Source: Scatophagus argus (taxonomy: Eukaryota > Chordata > Actinopteri > Scatophagidae). From it: DNA of 64,000 nucleotides. The stretch lies in assembly GCF_020382885.2 (NCBI RefSeq), contig NC_058498.1, positions 21,977,001 to 22,041,000 on the forward strand. Reading direction: 5' to 3'. Positions 12,831 through 25,745 of this stretch are shown here, in pieces; within the stretch, counting starts at the first letter, position 1, and each line of letters opens with the position of its first letter. Under the pieces are notes generated by a model, which saw nothing but the letters and a program-made list of their open reading frames with translations, was not told where the DNA came from and did not search any database. A program made the position numbers and the translations under genes.

Positions 12831-15800
12831 AACACAAGTGCCATTTGGCTGCAGGCTGTATGAGAGGAAAAAAAAGCCTTTTAAATTCTAAGATTGAGTT
12901 GCCTTTGCTTTCAGCACTCGAAGCTCTCAATCTGCTAAGGCGTTCAGATTAGTGTGATCACAGAACAAGTGATACTGCATTTTTCTGAAAGTCATTTTGA
13001 TGGGTTTTGAAGGAAATGTGGGGCAGTACAGGAACAGGAATGCAGATGGGCAGCTAAATGTTTCTCACTGCAGTTTCTCTGCACAGCCTTCAAAATGTTC
13101 AAATCGAACGGCGAGGTGAAATGGTATCTATAACCTGCTCAGAACAACATTGTGAATTAAAACATCTGATTATCATTGCAAAAAAAAAGCATAACCACAC
13201 ACAGGCATTTTCTTCAGAGGATTTCTTTGTACCTACCTGCTTTCTTTATGAAGCTGTTAAAGGCAATTAAAGCAAACACCAATGTTGCCAGAAGTTGCAG
13301 TGCTTGTATCCCGTTCTTCAAGAGCACCAGTTGGCCCTGAGGGAACTAATACCTGTGGTGTCTGGGCAGTGTCTTGAAAAGAGTCAGGCTCCCTCTTCTG
13401 ATGACTGACTGAGAATAGAGAGGCATTCCCTGAAGCCGATGAGGTCACAGGGTTAAGATTATGCTTTTGTTGCGAGACAATGACATCCTATTTACCTGGC
13501 GGGGTCCTGCTTTCTTTTCCATGCAACTGTGACCTCGGCGGGAAAACCAGACCTTTGTCTCTTTGACAAATAGAGGCTCAACGTTCAGATTCGCTTGGTT
13601 ACACCCCAGTGGCCCCTATCTGCAGGACCTACGGGCTCCTTATGTGGCCACAATGTTAGCCTTTGCTGGAAATCAACCTGGATTTTTCATTAGGTTTACA
13701 GGTTCAGGCAGCATACCCTAGAAACCCATATACATTTACCTTTAAGATCTTTTTAATGGTACTGGAAAACCAAACAGTCTGTACAAAGAGTATACTATAG
13801 GCTGCTTGACCCAATTCTTGGGTCTGTAGGAATCTTTTATGTTAAAGCTACTACAGTCACTAGTTTATATTTTTTTTTACATGTCATGCAAAATGTGGTG
13901 CTCACAACGTATCAGCAGAGAATTAGATGACTTTCTTCAGTAATGAAATGAAGTGTTTTTTGTGCCTAAACCTAAACAGACCATAAGCACAGCGGTGTGA
14001 TAAAACTGAAATGTGAATAAGCACAGAGTTTCTGCGGATGCCTGATTTGCTGAAATGTACAATGCCAACATTTATTCCGGCAGCTGGGTTAAATAAACAT
14101 ACTTAATGCTGATTTCCAAGCATCAAACAGTAGTAACTAGCAGGTGAACATAATGAAGTACTTGTCAGCTAACAAGTCAGATGGTTCCCTCAGCAGTCAG
14201 TGGAGACCAAAAATGAAGTAAAATGAAAGCCATGACTGAATGGATGTGCATATAAGTTACTGTTTACCTTTTTTTGTTATCAGCATGCATATGCAGTTTT
14301 TCAAAGCCAGATAAACCCACTGAAATATACCTGTAGATATATTTGCCTTTCTGTTTTCTTTGGTGTGTCATATTCAATGCCACAAATGTACCAGGAAACA
14401 GTAGAAAGTAGGAGAGAGGCAGTGACAGTGTTAATGTCGTTACTTCTCTTTCAAATTTGGCACCAATGAAATGAGGGTACAGGAATTGAAATGGATGGAA
14501 AACAATTGCTAAATACACCAACATCCAGAACTTTAAACTATGCGAGAACATCAAGCTGGAAAACAGCAGAAATTAATGTATACATATTAATAATATAGGA
14601 AAACAGGCATATAGTGCCACATACCCAAATTAATGTGATTCAAGTCGACTAGTTATGTGAAAGCATACTGACTGTTAAATTGTGAGTCATAGCAAACAAT
14701 GCAGTTTTACACACTAAAGTTGCTTGAACTGTGTTTTAAATGGGGTTTTAACACAATGATTGCACATTTCTGTTTTGCTAACATTTTTGGCAGCTTAATC
14801 TAGCAACATGGGGCAAAAGGCTAACTGTTAAATAAAACCACACTAACTGTTAGCTTGTAGAAGAGCAATATAATTTGTTTTCCTTAATCTTGCCATGGAA
14901 TTACACAGAAAATATCATAATACAGAAGCTGGCACTGGGACTTCTAGTCACTTCTTTATTGTGCATACTTTTTCGCAGCTCCTACCAACTTGGGGCGTTC
15001 AGCGAACTCACTCACCCTGATATATAAAACCTCTCTGAGCTTGTTGGTTGTAGTAGCGAACAGAGCATTAGTCAGAGGTGTTTGGATATCAGTTGCCAAA
15101 AAAAATTACACAGGTATGTCACATTACAAAAGCTAAAGTTGTTCTAACAGCTGTTTCACTACAGACTGTAGTGAAGATTGTGGCTGAATTTGCTTCTCCA
15201 TTGGTGCTTACTTTATTGACAGCTTCTCAAATAATTTCAAGACATGCTTTATCATTATTTCCTGTTACAAATGTATTATTTCATAAAGCTTTCAATTAAT
15301 CTCCTCGTTAAAAGTCTGAGAAATATACCAGAGTAATACTGGATTGTTTACCAGATGCTAGTGATGGAGGCTTATGGACATTTAGGAACCAGTGCAATTG
15401 CCAGCAGTGAAGAGTCTTGTTAAATGGGCCGATGCTGTGACCATAAATTTAGCCTCCTATTTTGTCTTTATGCTCTGCTAATGTAGTGGCCGTGTCAGTG
15501 CCAGGATAAAAGTTAATGCACAGAAGGAATGCAGTCATTTCCCGTCAAGGTGAAACAGCTCATTCTCAAACTGTCTTTGACAACTTTCGTAACAATATAT
15601 CAAAGATGACCACCTCTGCTCACTATTGTTTTCTGGTCTTTTTTCCTAGACTTTGACTGGATATCTCAATAAAGTTGATAACTTAAACCTAGTGCTGGTT
15701 TCTAACCCTTTATGGTCATCTGAGGTTGTCAGTTATGAAAGCCACCTGATAGCTTACCCCTGGAGCCTTTCCTTTTCCGTTTACCCGCTCTCCTAATCCG

Positions 15801-18137
15801 CCGCTAATGGTTAGCAATGGAGACCCTGAGGAAGATTCAACCGTTGGTGTGTGGAAATCCCTGCTGGAGTGGGAGTGTCGCGCTTGAGGAAGTACTCAGC
15901 GAAGCGCACCAGAGACAGTGACGGGACCCTTATGCCATGTGCACCAAAACGCTCAAGGTGACCCGACAACACAAATTTACCAACCACACACTCACATACA
16001 CACACACACACAAAGGAGATGCTGGAACACAAAGAGACTCACTTTGATTGTGATCATTGGCAAAAGCTGTGCTGTGAAAAGGGGTCTTCTTTCCTAAAAA
16101 TGTTCCAAATCTGACACATTGTTAGAGTAGAATTTAATTTGTTGTGTTCTCTCAGTTGTTGAAGTAGTTCTGAGTTTTCATGTATTCTGAAATGAGGTTA
16201 TCTGAGACAAGAATCAACTTTAAGAGAGCCTTGACAATGAGCAAAAACCAATACAAACAGAAGGCCCTGAGAAAACTGTTCAGTATCAAGCCTACATTAA
16301 ACTGCTCCAAGCATTTAGGGCAATTGTAGAGAAGTGGAGGCAGAGATGTGATATAGCATGATAGTACATAAACCGCTAATTAAATGTTTCAGGGTTGCAG
16401 CTGTGTAATTTCTTTCATCTGCTGATAAGAGACTTAAAGGTTTGTTCTCACCGTCTTCCTTGCAGTACTTTGGCCTCAGCTTTGTTAGCCTTTGATGGAT
16501 GGTTTCATGTCATTATTTCACAGGGGAACTTTTCATATACCGTTATTGTCACATGCACACAGTGTTTAAGGAACCTGGCACAGGCCGTGTTGTTTCACCT
16601 CATTGTTTTAGCCACGGGGCTCAAGGTCATGCTTAGACACCATTTGTTAGTGTCTACACAAGTGTTGGAGGTCTGAACTTTGACCCTGCTTATGTCTGAG
16701 AGGGATGCTGGTGTCAGTGGTAAACAATGGCAGGGTGACAGGGGGACAGACTGATATGGTGATGTCGAGGATGTTGCCACAGGCCTTTTGACCAGCACCG
16801 CTGTCAGCATGTGAACACATACAGAAGCCATCTTTCAAGACAACCAGTGCTTCCCAATGAAATTTTGATTTTTTGATTTGATTTTCTTTTTTTACCCTTT
16901 AGGATGAAACTACTGTGTAATTGTGCATTATTTCCCAACTTGATAAACTTAGTACTTAGTACTATTAAAGCTGACTGCCACAAGAAGAAATACTGGACAT
17001 GTTCCAGTTTTAAATGTTTATGTATGAAAGCATGATATAGAATTGATTTGCATGGCACAAACTTTATGTGCGCTTTAATTTTACATGTGTGCCAGCAAAA
17101 ATACCAATTTATGGTTTTAATCTCTTAACAGCAAAATTTGTTACACACTGTTCTCCGCAAAACAACATTTATGTCAGCATGGAGGAAAAAAGAGATGTGT
17201 TAATCTCAATGAAGAGACGGGCAAAAAGAAGATTGATATTAATATCAAATCAGGGCACGTGTGGAAGAGCCAGCGTAGCGCGAAATGCTCAATCTAAACC
17301 ACAGGGACGTCCGTCAAGGAAGCACTAAATGTGGACTGACCTCCTTAACCCATCCACCAGGATCCTTTTTGCTGTAATAAATAATAGAGGATTGGCTGGG
17401 TCAAGCAAAGCACCACTGGGTGCCCTCTCTTCCCACACGAGGTCCGTTTGCTGATCACCCCTGAAGACACAGTGCACAATGTGTCCCAGAAGCCTCAATC
17501 AATTATTGATGCTTGATGAGAGAAGAGCCAAGACAATCTTTTCACTTCTAACTTCTTGGTGATATGAAAGTGAGATTGAATGGTCCTAGAGTACACGGCA
17601 CACCCTTCAGGTTAATTGTGGTTAAGCATCATTTGTGTGCACGCAGCATGATTGCTGCCCAGCACAGCTGAGATGAGACTGACCCCGAAATGGGTGCTTT
17701 GAAATTGGTTCCGAGCGCAGATTTTGTCTGGAGTCCTATTAAATTGTGAATTTATTTGAGCTCAATCCAGCGAGGGTGCATGCTAAAATCCTTCAGCTTG
17801 CTTGCAAGTTTCAGTTCTTCCCCTTCCTACCAACGTTTTCCTTTCTCTCTGCAACTGCCACACTCACTATTCATCCCAGAAACCTGTCACTGCCTGATAC
17901 AAATGCTGAACAAACATGTACAGATCAAAAACAACTCCCATGTAGTCTCACATTTCAGCCTAAATGCATGTAGTGTCCAAAACAGAGATTATCTGGGCAG
18001 CTGATCTTGATTGTCTTCCCCTTTTCCCTCCCAGGTGGCGGAGCGAGGTCCACATGTTTGCACAGGCACAGCAGCAGTCCCTTGGGGGCAATGCTACTGC
18101 AGCTAAACTCTCTGATGCTTCTGATTGTGCATCACTC

Positions 18138-18158
18138 TGTGTGTGTGTGTGTGTGTGT
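18138..18158. repeat. (GT)n microsatellite
   Basis: About ten GT units, read directly. Confidence 0.9.
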
Positions 18159-19334
18159 TTAGCTATCTATGCATACAACACACAGACACAAGCGCACATT
18201 GACGGTGCAGTTGATAGACTATATCACACCCCATTATACCACAAAAGACTGAGATAGAACCTGGTTTGTACGATGCTAATCTCCTTCGTGGAAACACAGT
18301 CTTACCTGAAACTCACTAGATAATCAAACACGAGACTTCTTAATCTGGCTGTTAGATATAATAGATATAATATTATGATAAAGTAATGAACAATAAAATT
18401 GCATTAGTGGCTTTGTGCTGTGAAAGCTGACTGATTTGCCATCACTTGGATCCATGACAGTTGTTTATTGATGCCTTGGGGCCAGATGACAAAATGATGA
18501 ATAGAGTGGAAGTAATCAGAAGCACTCTTGAGATGCACCACAGATACGCTCTCTCCACAGGGTCTGCTATACTGCTATATAACAATCAGACTGCAGGATG
18601 GTTTTGTTAGTGTTATTCACATTATAATTGTCAAAGAGAAAAAAAAAACATTCATATTGACCTGAATTTTCCTGCTTTCTTCTTAAAATCAAATTTAAAA
18701 TCACGAGATTTAAAATCTACATGTGTACTGCACTGGAAACAATGTAGAAAAACCTGTTTATTTCCAATTTGCAAATAGCTACTTGTGCTACTTCCTATTT
18801 TGCCATCTTTTATCTTGAGGTCTCATGCAGCTCTGGTTTATATGGGGATATGGGTGCCCAAGGTTAAACACATTACATCTGTGTTCAGCAGCCAGTTTGC
18901 TCAGCTTTACACAATTAAAGAGAATTAAAGTCTGTTTTTTTTTCCCCAAACATAATTACAGCTTATGAAATGAGTCATAGCAGAGTGTTAGAGACTCAAC
19001 AATGGTGAAGGAAAAACTTGTTCATCCGATTGTGACTGCCAGAACATTGCCCCGTGGAGACAGGAGGGAAACAAACACACACATGCAGAAATAAAAAGAA
19101 ATCCAAATTCATATCCTCATTCTTTTATTTGAATACACATGTATTCAGTCCTGTGTTACCCTCTTTCAAAAATTCTCATTTTAACTTTCTTTTTAACAGT
19201 AAAGCTGTATTTACTGTTTAGGGGATACTGAATGCCAAAGATTTCGTCTTATTGTAACAAAGTGCAGAGTGCCCCCCTCCCCCCGACGTGAACTCCTTCT
19301 TTTCTCCAGTAAATAAGAAACACAAGGACACAAC

Positions 19335-19379
19335 GTGTGTGTGTGTGTGTGTGTTTGTGTGTGTGTTGGGGGGGGGGGG
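19335..19379. repeat. (GT)n run followed by G12
   Basis: A GT dinucleotide run with one interruption leads into twelve consecutive G at 19368-19379. The overlapping open frames of 74-153 codons are produced by this low-complexity DNA. Confidence 0.9.
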
Positions 19380-19620
19380 TGTTGCGAGAGGTTGTTTGCC
19401 CTGTGGGAGGATTTGCCCATGAAAATATTTTGCAATCAAGAAGGAATCAAATAGATAATAAGTGTTTAAGAATCTGTGAAGCCTATGGAGAGTGTTCCCT
19501 TCCTTCTTATCTGATGCAACTATCGGTTGTCTTGTCTTTATCAGCTTACAGTATGGGATGCCACACAGCAGCAGCAACAGCGGCAAGAGCACATGTTGGA
19601 GTGGAAAATGCTTGGCAGCA

Positions 19621-19637
19621 GTGCCCTCTTGTGGCAG
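19621..19637 (-). promoter_or_regulatory. Candidate CTCF-type motif
   Basis: The plus strand reads TGCCCTCTTGTGG. Its reverse complement, CCACAAGAGGGCA, closely fits the vertebrate CTCF core (CCA-S-Y-AG-R-K-GGC-R), with one mismatch. This is a motif match only. Confidence 0.35.
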
Positions 19638-19889
19638 CTGTTGGCATTTGTGTTGGGGAAACTTTGGAGAAGTACTCAAAGAGAGTAACTTGAAGGAGTG
19701 CGGTCATGCATCAAGTTGTGTTCAGCCAGAAGAATAGTAAATATGTCAGAATGTCTACTTTTCTCAAACACAGAAACATATATTTAAAGTTTGCATTTTT
19801 TTGATCATCTCTTTTGGAATAGTTCCGTCTTGACGCTAAGATGCAGCAGATCACAAAGAGACGAGCGTTTCGGTCAAGTTTAAAGTGCT

Positions 19890-20160
19890 GAAGTCACCCT
19901 CTCCGAGCCAAAGCCTTGTTTGGATGCCTTTGTCCACCGTCTGCCCAAATGAGCCTCCCTGCCTGCCATGGGGATGAGAAGACAGGAGATAGGATTATGC
20001 GATGACTTGTGTTCGCCGATGATGAACAAGCCCTCGTTAGCGAGCACTTTAATGTGCGGACAGATAGCGCGCTCATTAGCTCTAGTAATGACCACTTCAC
20101 AGTGTATTGCTGCTCTAATTGCGTGTTTTGTTCTCTGTGAGGCTTCGACGCTGCAGAGTG
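19890..20160. promoter_or_regulatory. Candidate regulatory non-coding stretch
   Basis: Balanced-composition, repeat-free DNA with several TTAG/ATTAG/TAAT cores ('ctcgttagcgagcac', 'gctcattagctctagtaatg', 'gctctaattgcgtg'). Note the small palindrome CTCGTTAGCGAG near 20033-20044. There is no coding evidence. Function is inferred from composition and context only. Confidence 0.25.
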
Positions 20161-23100
20161 GAAGACGTCTCTTTGCTTCCTCTCCAAGAACTGGGTGCTA
20201 TCGCTCTCTAACGCTCTTTTCTCTTCCTCTGCCTCAGCCATCTATCACAGTTTGGGAAAGCAAGCATATTTGTGGTCACCGTTCTGTCTGAATGAGGCAT
20301 GGCAGATTAGAGGCTCCGAAAATCATGTCGGCTAAATGGAACAGATGAGACTGGATGAAAACCCTGGTATTGTCCCTGTAGCTAGGGCAACAGAGGTTCC
20401 AACTCAATTGTACTTCTGCCGATTAATTCAGTTATGCGGCAGTAATCATTTTTGAAGATACTGAACGATACCATGGAGCACTAGAAATATGAAAAACTTA
20501 AGATCTCACCTTTTGATGCAGAAAAAAAATATGACTAGCTTCCAGCATCAAAAGCCCTAATCACATCATATTTTCTGAACATAAAAGGAGCTCCCCTTTC
20601 CCCATTTTATTTCCTCTGCCGTAGTGATATGTCATGTCAATCGTTATATTATGCACAAGTGCTGTCTTTTTTATTGTGAATTCCAGATCGGGTGGGACAT
20701 TTGATATGGAGGCTCTGAGGATTCTGATGCCCTTCTATTTTCCTTGATTTCGTTACCAGTGGGACATTTTTGCCTCCATATTCTTTCATGTCCCTCCCTT
20801 CTCTGAAAGTAAGTTGTTTATTCTCCATGATGACTATCTCTGGCTCAAAAAATATCTTCTGAAAAGACTTCTGAGCAAATCTGTCCAAGCTTGGTCCCTT
20901 TCTAAATCTAAAGCTTGGGTAGAAGCCTACAATGGCTTAGAGTCCTTGGAGGAGGCAGCTTTCTTTTACTCTCTTTCTCCATTCCCAGTCATCTTTGTGG
21001 TACTTGTGAACACACAGCTTTATGACAAGGAGCTAACTTAAATCAATTTAAAACAGCTTTTGAAATGCCTTTCGATATGCCATTGTGTTTACTTGAAAAA
21101 GAATGAAAAGAAAATCTGAATTGTAACATCTGTCATATTGGATGCCCCCCCCTCCCGTGCAGCTTTCGTCACACACACAATGAGGTATTGATCGATTCAA
21201 GTCCATTTTGGTTTTGAAATAAAAAAAAAAAACAAACAAACAAACAAACAAAAAAAAAAAACGTATAATCTATCCGGGCTAGAAAGCAGTCAAAGCAGGG
21301 AGAAAGAATCGGAGGGCCTGCAGGCAAACAAACGCATTAAAGACATCCAGAGCACAGAGGCAGCCAAGCTATGCTAAGCCAGCAGGATGATTCATTTAAG
21401 CACATCTCTCGTCTCTGTAAGCACCACAGTCATTGTTGCTCAGCTGTGTACACTGCGGCGAACAGCAGCTTTAAGTGCAAGAGAACTGCGGTGGTCATTC
21501 TTTGGAACAACAGTAAAAACTATCAAAGTTTGCTGAATAAAGAGCCACTCGCTCACTTCATCTGGATACTGTATTTTAGACCTATAGGCTTGAGCGCTTT
21601 TTGCTCCCTGAGAGGATCAAGTGCCTCTTGGAATCATAGGAGGTACTGACCATGAAAAAGACCTTAGCCTCATGTTCCACATTATATCTCGTGGACCATC
21701 AGCCTGGCACACAATGCAACTCAAGACCCTTCAAGTGACATCTTAGTACGAACAGAGTGGGAGAATTGCACCGAAATACCTCTTTGCAGAAGCCAACCTG
21801 AGCTACAAGCAAATCCTTTTAATCCAGTACAGTATACTTAAGGACTGACCATTGGTAAACCTTAGAGAAGAGAGAAGTATTAATAAGCTGTCACAAGGCT
21901 TACTCATTCTGTGATTTCCACAGACACTTAACTGCCATGGTGAGAGGCAGGGGAGGGCTCGGGGATGAGTGCTAACCCCTGATCTTTACCCCTCTTAAAG
22001 CAGTAGGGAAAATGGAGGCAGGCAGGGGATTATGGAGTGCAGTAATTGTGGAGAGGTGTTGGAGTCAGGATGCAGCGTTTCTGCTGGATTAAGACAAGAA
22101 GACAGGCTAATCTTGGATTGGGAGAGGAGACACAAGGGTCGGAGTTGTTCTGGAGCCCCAAGGCCGTTTGGAAAGCTTAAGTGGCAAAAAAAAGGGAGGG
22201 GACTGCTTATCCATACCTCTCTTGTGTTGCAAGACGGCCCTCTTTAAAATCATCTTTTAGCATATGAAATGCTTCCATACATTGTCATTTAGTATGATAG
22301 AAGCAGACTTGCACTGAAGTCTAATTTCCTTGCTTCTAATGTTGCTAATGCAAAGGCGAGGATGAGGTTTTGGAGAATGGTCACTTTCTTTTTTTCTGTA
22401 TTTTATGCTCCTGCTGACATTCAGCAGCCCTTGATTCTTATTAGCAATAATAATAATGATGGAAAATGCTTGCAAATTGCATTTTTTCCTACTTTATTTC
22501 CTCCCCTTTTGCCTTCCTCTGGATGCCTTTGTGCCAGCACAGTCCCCGGTGCTTCCTCACTCCAGTTTGTTGTTGTGCTCCCATTGTCTCCCTGAGGGGA
22601 GGTGACCCCGTGTCTGTTGGTTGTATCAGCAGCCCTGCATTGTACTCAGGGGGGGATTTAGACTCTCAAAGCATCTTCCCGCTGCAGCTTTCCCAGCAAA
22701 CACCCAAAGTGGTATCTCGCCTTTTCTCTCGCTCAGACATTAATCTTGCTCTACCCTTCTACATCAAAAATGCATGTATTGTCAGGGAGCGCTAATGTTT
22801 GCCTCCTATTCACTATATATACACATATATGTATTTTTGTGTCTGAGGGAATCAGTCGAATGCATTGTTCCCAAATCATTGTAATATCTATTTAGAGTGG
22901 CAACAGCACTGGCTGCCGATGCTCAGTATTCATGGAGCATAAACCAGCCTTAAGACTTAGAAAAGCTGAAAGGGCTTATCCCTATATTCTTAAACTCCCC
23001 TCTTTTATGTTGGTCTTAGGCATTAAGGATAGGATTGTGAATAGCAATTGTTCAACTGCTGCACTGAGAGTGAGTGTGTATATGTGGGTGGGGGTGTTTT

Positions 23101-23417
23101 ATTCCCTGGCAAAATCCTTTCCTTTTTTCCCAATTTTTTCAACTGTAAATATTAACTGTGTTCTTAACTCTTAACGGTGTATGGGACAGAGTAATGTGCT
23201 TTTAAGGATATATTATGTGAAAGATTTTCCACTGCATACACTGCTGCTTGAAATAAGAAAAGGCTATTTTATGGAGCCTGAAAACAAATTTGCCACGGCA
23301 AAAGAAAAAGAAGGAGAGGAAGAAAAAATAGATAGAAGTTTGCAATATCAAGTCGTCAGCAAACAATGAAGGAGAGATCCCAAGGGGGCTGGGCGAATAA
23401 AAAATTATTGCATCCTG

Positions 23418-23441
23418 CTTTTCTTTCTTTCTTTCTTTCTC
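23418..23441. repeat. (CTTT)n microsatellite
   Basis: About six CTTT units, read directly. Confidence 0.85.
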
Positions 23442-24922
23442 TTTTTTGTTCCATCGCTATGTTTCAAATCCGTGCTTGGTCTTTCTTCAGAAAGTGTCTA
23501 GTGCTAATGCATTTCAAAAGCCCTTTTTCAAAGCACAATAGAATATCGCCATAGAAGTTTAGTGGTTCCGCTAAAGAAAGTGGCTCAGTCATTGAGAGCT
23601 GTAGTCCATTGTGCCAGAGCCTAAGACATTATAGCCGAAAAGTCGCCATCATTTTTCAGTTTTCATAGTTGCTGCTGGAGTTAAAAGGTTGTCAAAAAAG
23701 CTTACATATTTCTGTGTTGCCTTATAACCTGTTATTATAATTATCTTTCTGAATCTAATTGTGTGTGGCATTACTGTGTATGAGGAAGTACAGTTTTCAA
23801 ATAAAGTTAAGCACAAGGCAGAATCAGAATTATTGTTTTAGAGACTTAAACCCTGATCTGAGCCTTATCAGAAGATATTTCATTTATGTGTAAGAGAGGG
23901 ATTGAGGAAACCATGACATATACTGCAAAGTGCAGTCACCTGCATATAATCAAAACAGAGAGCGGCACTTGGGGTATTGTGACAGCTGCAGCCACTCCTG
24001 TTGATATCAAATAAGACCTTTTGAAACCTTAAGGATGAGTTAGCATGTAACAAATTGCTCCTAATTGTCAAGAGGATAAATTGTGACTGTGAGCGTTTGT
24101 AATTCTGTCAGCTACCATTTGCCACCTCATCTCCATTTACCAGGGCCCAAGTGCTTTAATTGAGAGGGTCTAGACCGGCTGAGTGAAGTGGTAATAGAAA
24201 TAAGGACCCAGTGTGGATATTTTAATCAGCACTGACTTCTGTACCGGAGCAGAAATGAGCCCGCGCACCACGAAGCAGCAGGCCATCCATCTCCAGACCC
24301 TCAGGTGGAGATGGAGGAGTGGCTTCTCCATTGGATGTGACAGTCACTCAGATGTGCTAATAGCTCAGCACTCACCACTGATGGTTATTGGGATTTATGC
24401 TCCCCATCAAAAACAATAAAGTTACCACTCTGATTCAGCACAGGCAGCACTATGAGGGATCCTCACGGTGAAACGCAGAAGGTGTGCTGATGCTACCCAG
24501 TGGTGTCATGTTACTACGTTTAGTCAAGCACTGTATGTAAATTTCAAAAGTACTTCCATTTTCTGCTGTCTTACAGACTGCTTGTACAACGTTTCACTGG
24601 GAAATATTGTACTTGAGCTACATTTATCTAAAAGCTCCAGTTACTCGTCAAAATTTTGCAAGCACAGCATGTGGTCAGATATGATGTGACGTTACCCAAG
24701 TAGTATATAAGATAAGTAATGTACTGTTCACCAGATGTTTGATGTTTTCAGACAGAGCCTTGACTTACCATTCTTTGTGCAATTCCAAATGTGAAATGAA
24801 GTTGGAAGTTGTTGCATCTTTGTCTGTAATTGCTAACCCTGTAATTGTCAAAGTAGAAGTCAGACTTTAAGAGGTGTACCTGAATGCACCATGGAGTCCC
24901 TGTGTGTGTACCAAACTCTGAC

Positions 24923-24943
24923 ACAGACAGACAGACAGACAGC
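24923..24943. repeat. (CAGA)n microsatellite
   Basis: About five tandem CAGA units, read directly. Confidence 0.85.
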
Positions 24944-25364
24944 AGAGGACAGAGGCAAGCGCACCTGTAAATGGCACCAAACTACCGTAGATACTCTCAG
25001 CTTTTTGGTACAAACATTCACCCACCAGTGTGTGACAGGTTTGATGACCAAGTGGAAAAAACTGTCACTTGGTGGAGGTTAATTTTGGACCCATGGGAAA
25101 TGAAGGAAAGTAACCGATTTGCAGTGTGCTTTTTAAATAACATACTTTTTAATCTTTAGGCTGAAGGGAAGCTGTCAATATTTTCACATCACAATGGCCA
25201 AGCCCAAATGAAGTCACACGTCATTGATGTTAAAGTTCAGGTGGACGTGCAAGTCTTTTTTTTGATTTTATCAAGTCTAAAATTAACAAATTTGTGACTG
25301 GAGTCAACACCTCTCCATGACTGATATTACACTCGTGTCTTTAAGCAAAATTTGAAACTATGGC

Positions 25365-25745
25365 CAGGAGTTAGTTAGCTCAGCTTAACAGACAGACTAG
25401 GGGAAATGACAAGCCTGACTCTGTCCAAAGGTTAAAATAAACTACCACTTCTAAAGCAAATTAAATTGTTATGTGCTCGATTCATTCAAAATCTAAGTGT
25501 AAAGTGTTGGCTGGAGTGTTGGTGATGACAAGACAGGAACTCATTGCACCGGCTAAGACACTGACAAACAAGCCCTGTGTTATTATACTATCAAGACATC
25601 TTTATAGGATTACTTTTTCGTTTATTAGGAGCTTTCTTACCTCTATGCAGTGTTAGGTCATCTGTTTCCTACTCCCAGTGTTTAGGCTAAGCTAACATCT
25701 CCAGGTTGAAGCATCATTTAATGGGCAGATATTAGAGTGACACCA
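25365..25745 (+). repeat. Degenerate teleost interspersed repeat (first copy)
   Basis: Blocks such as 'gcctgactctgtccaaaggt', 'ggctaagctaacatctccag' and 'gggcagatattagagtgaca' match a medium-repetitive family that I know from percomorph genomes. The same family appears in the opposite orientation near 47328-47500. This copy is degraded, and its ends are approximate. Confidence 0.55.

Larger units (their letters stand above)
9209..25364. other. Long gene-free desert segment
   Basis: No gene is supported in this ~16 kb. Open frames up to 153 codons occur (for example 19218-19679 on the minus strand), but they run through GT/CA repeats or show no domain. Named contents are the microsatellites listed separately, a candidate CTCF motif near 19621-19637, and higher-complexity TAAT-rich stretches such as 12650-12830 and 19890-20160 that may be conserved regulatory DNA. 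Confidence 0.6.

Noticed and set aside
18031..18257. Possible exon after the pyrimidine tract 'cttttccctcccag' near 18030
   Set aside because: The acceptor looks good, but the frame behind it runs into a GT repeat, has no known domain, and has no partner exons nearby.
19218..19679. 153-codon minus-strand open frame and overlapping plus-strand frames of 81-118 codons
   Set aside because: They run through a GT/CA microsatellite and a G12 run, show no domain, and overlap one another in several frames.
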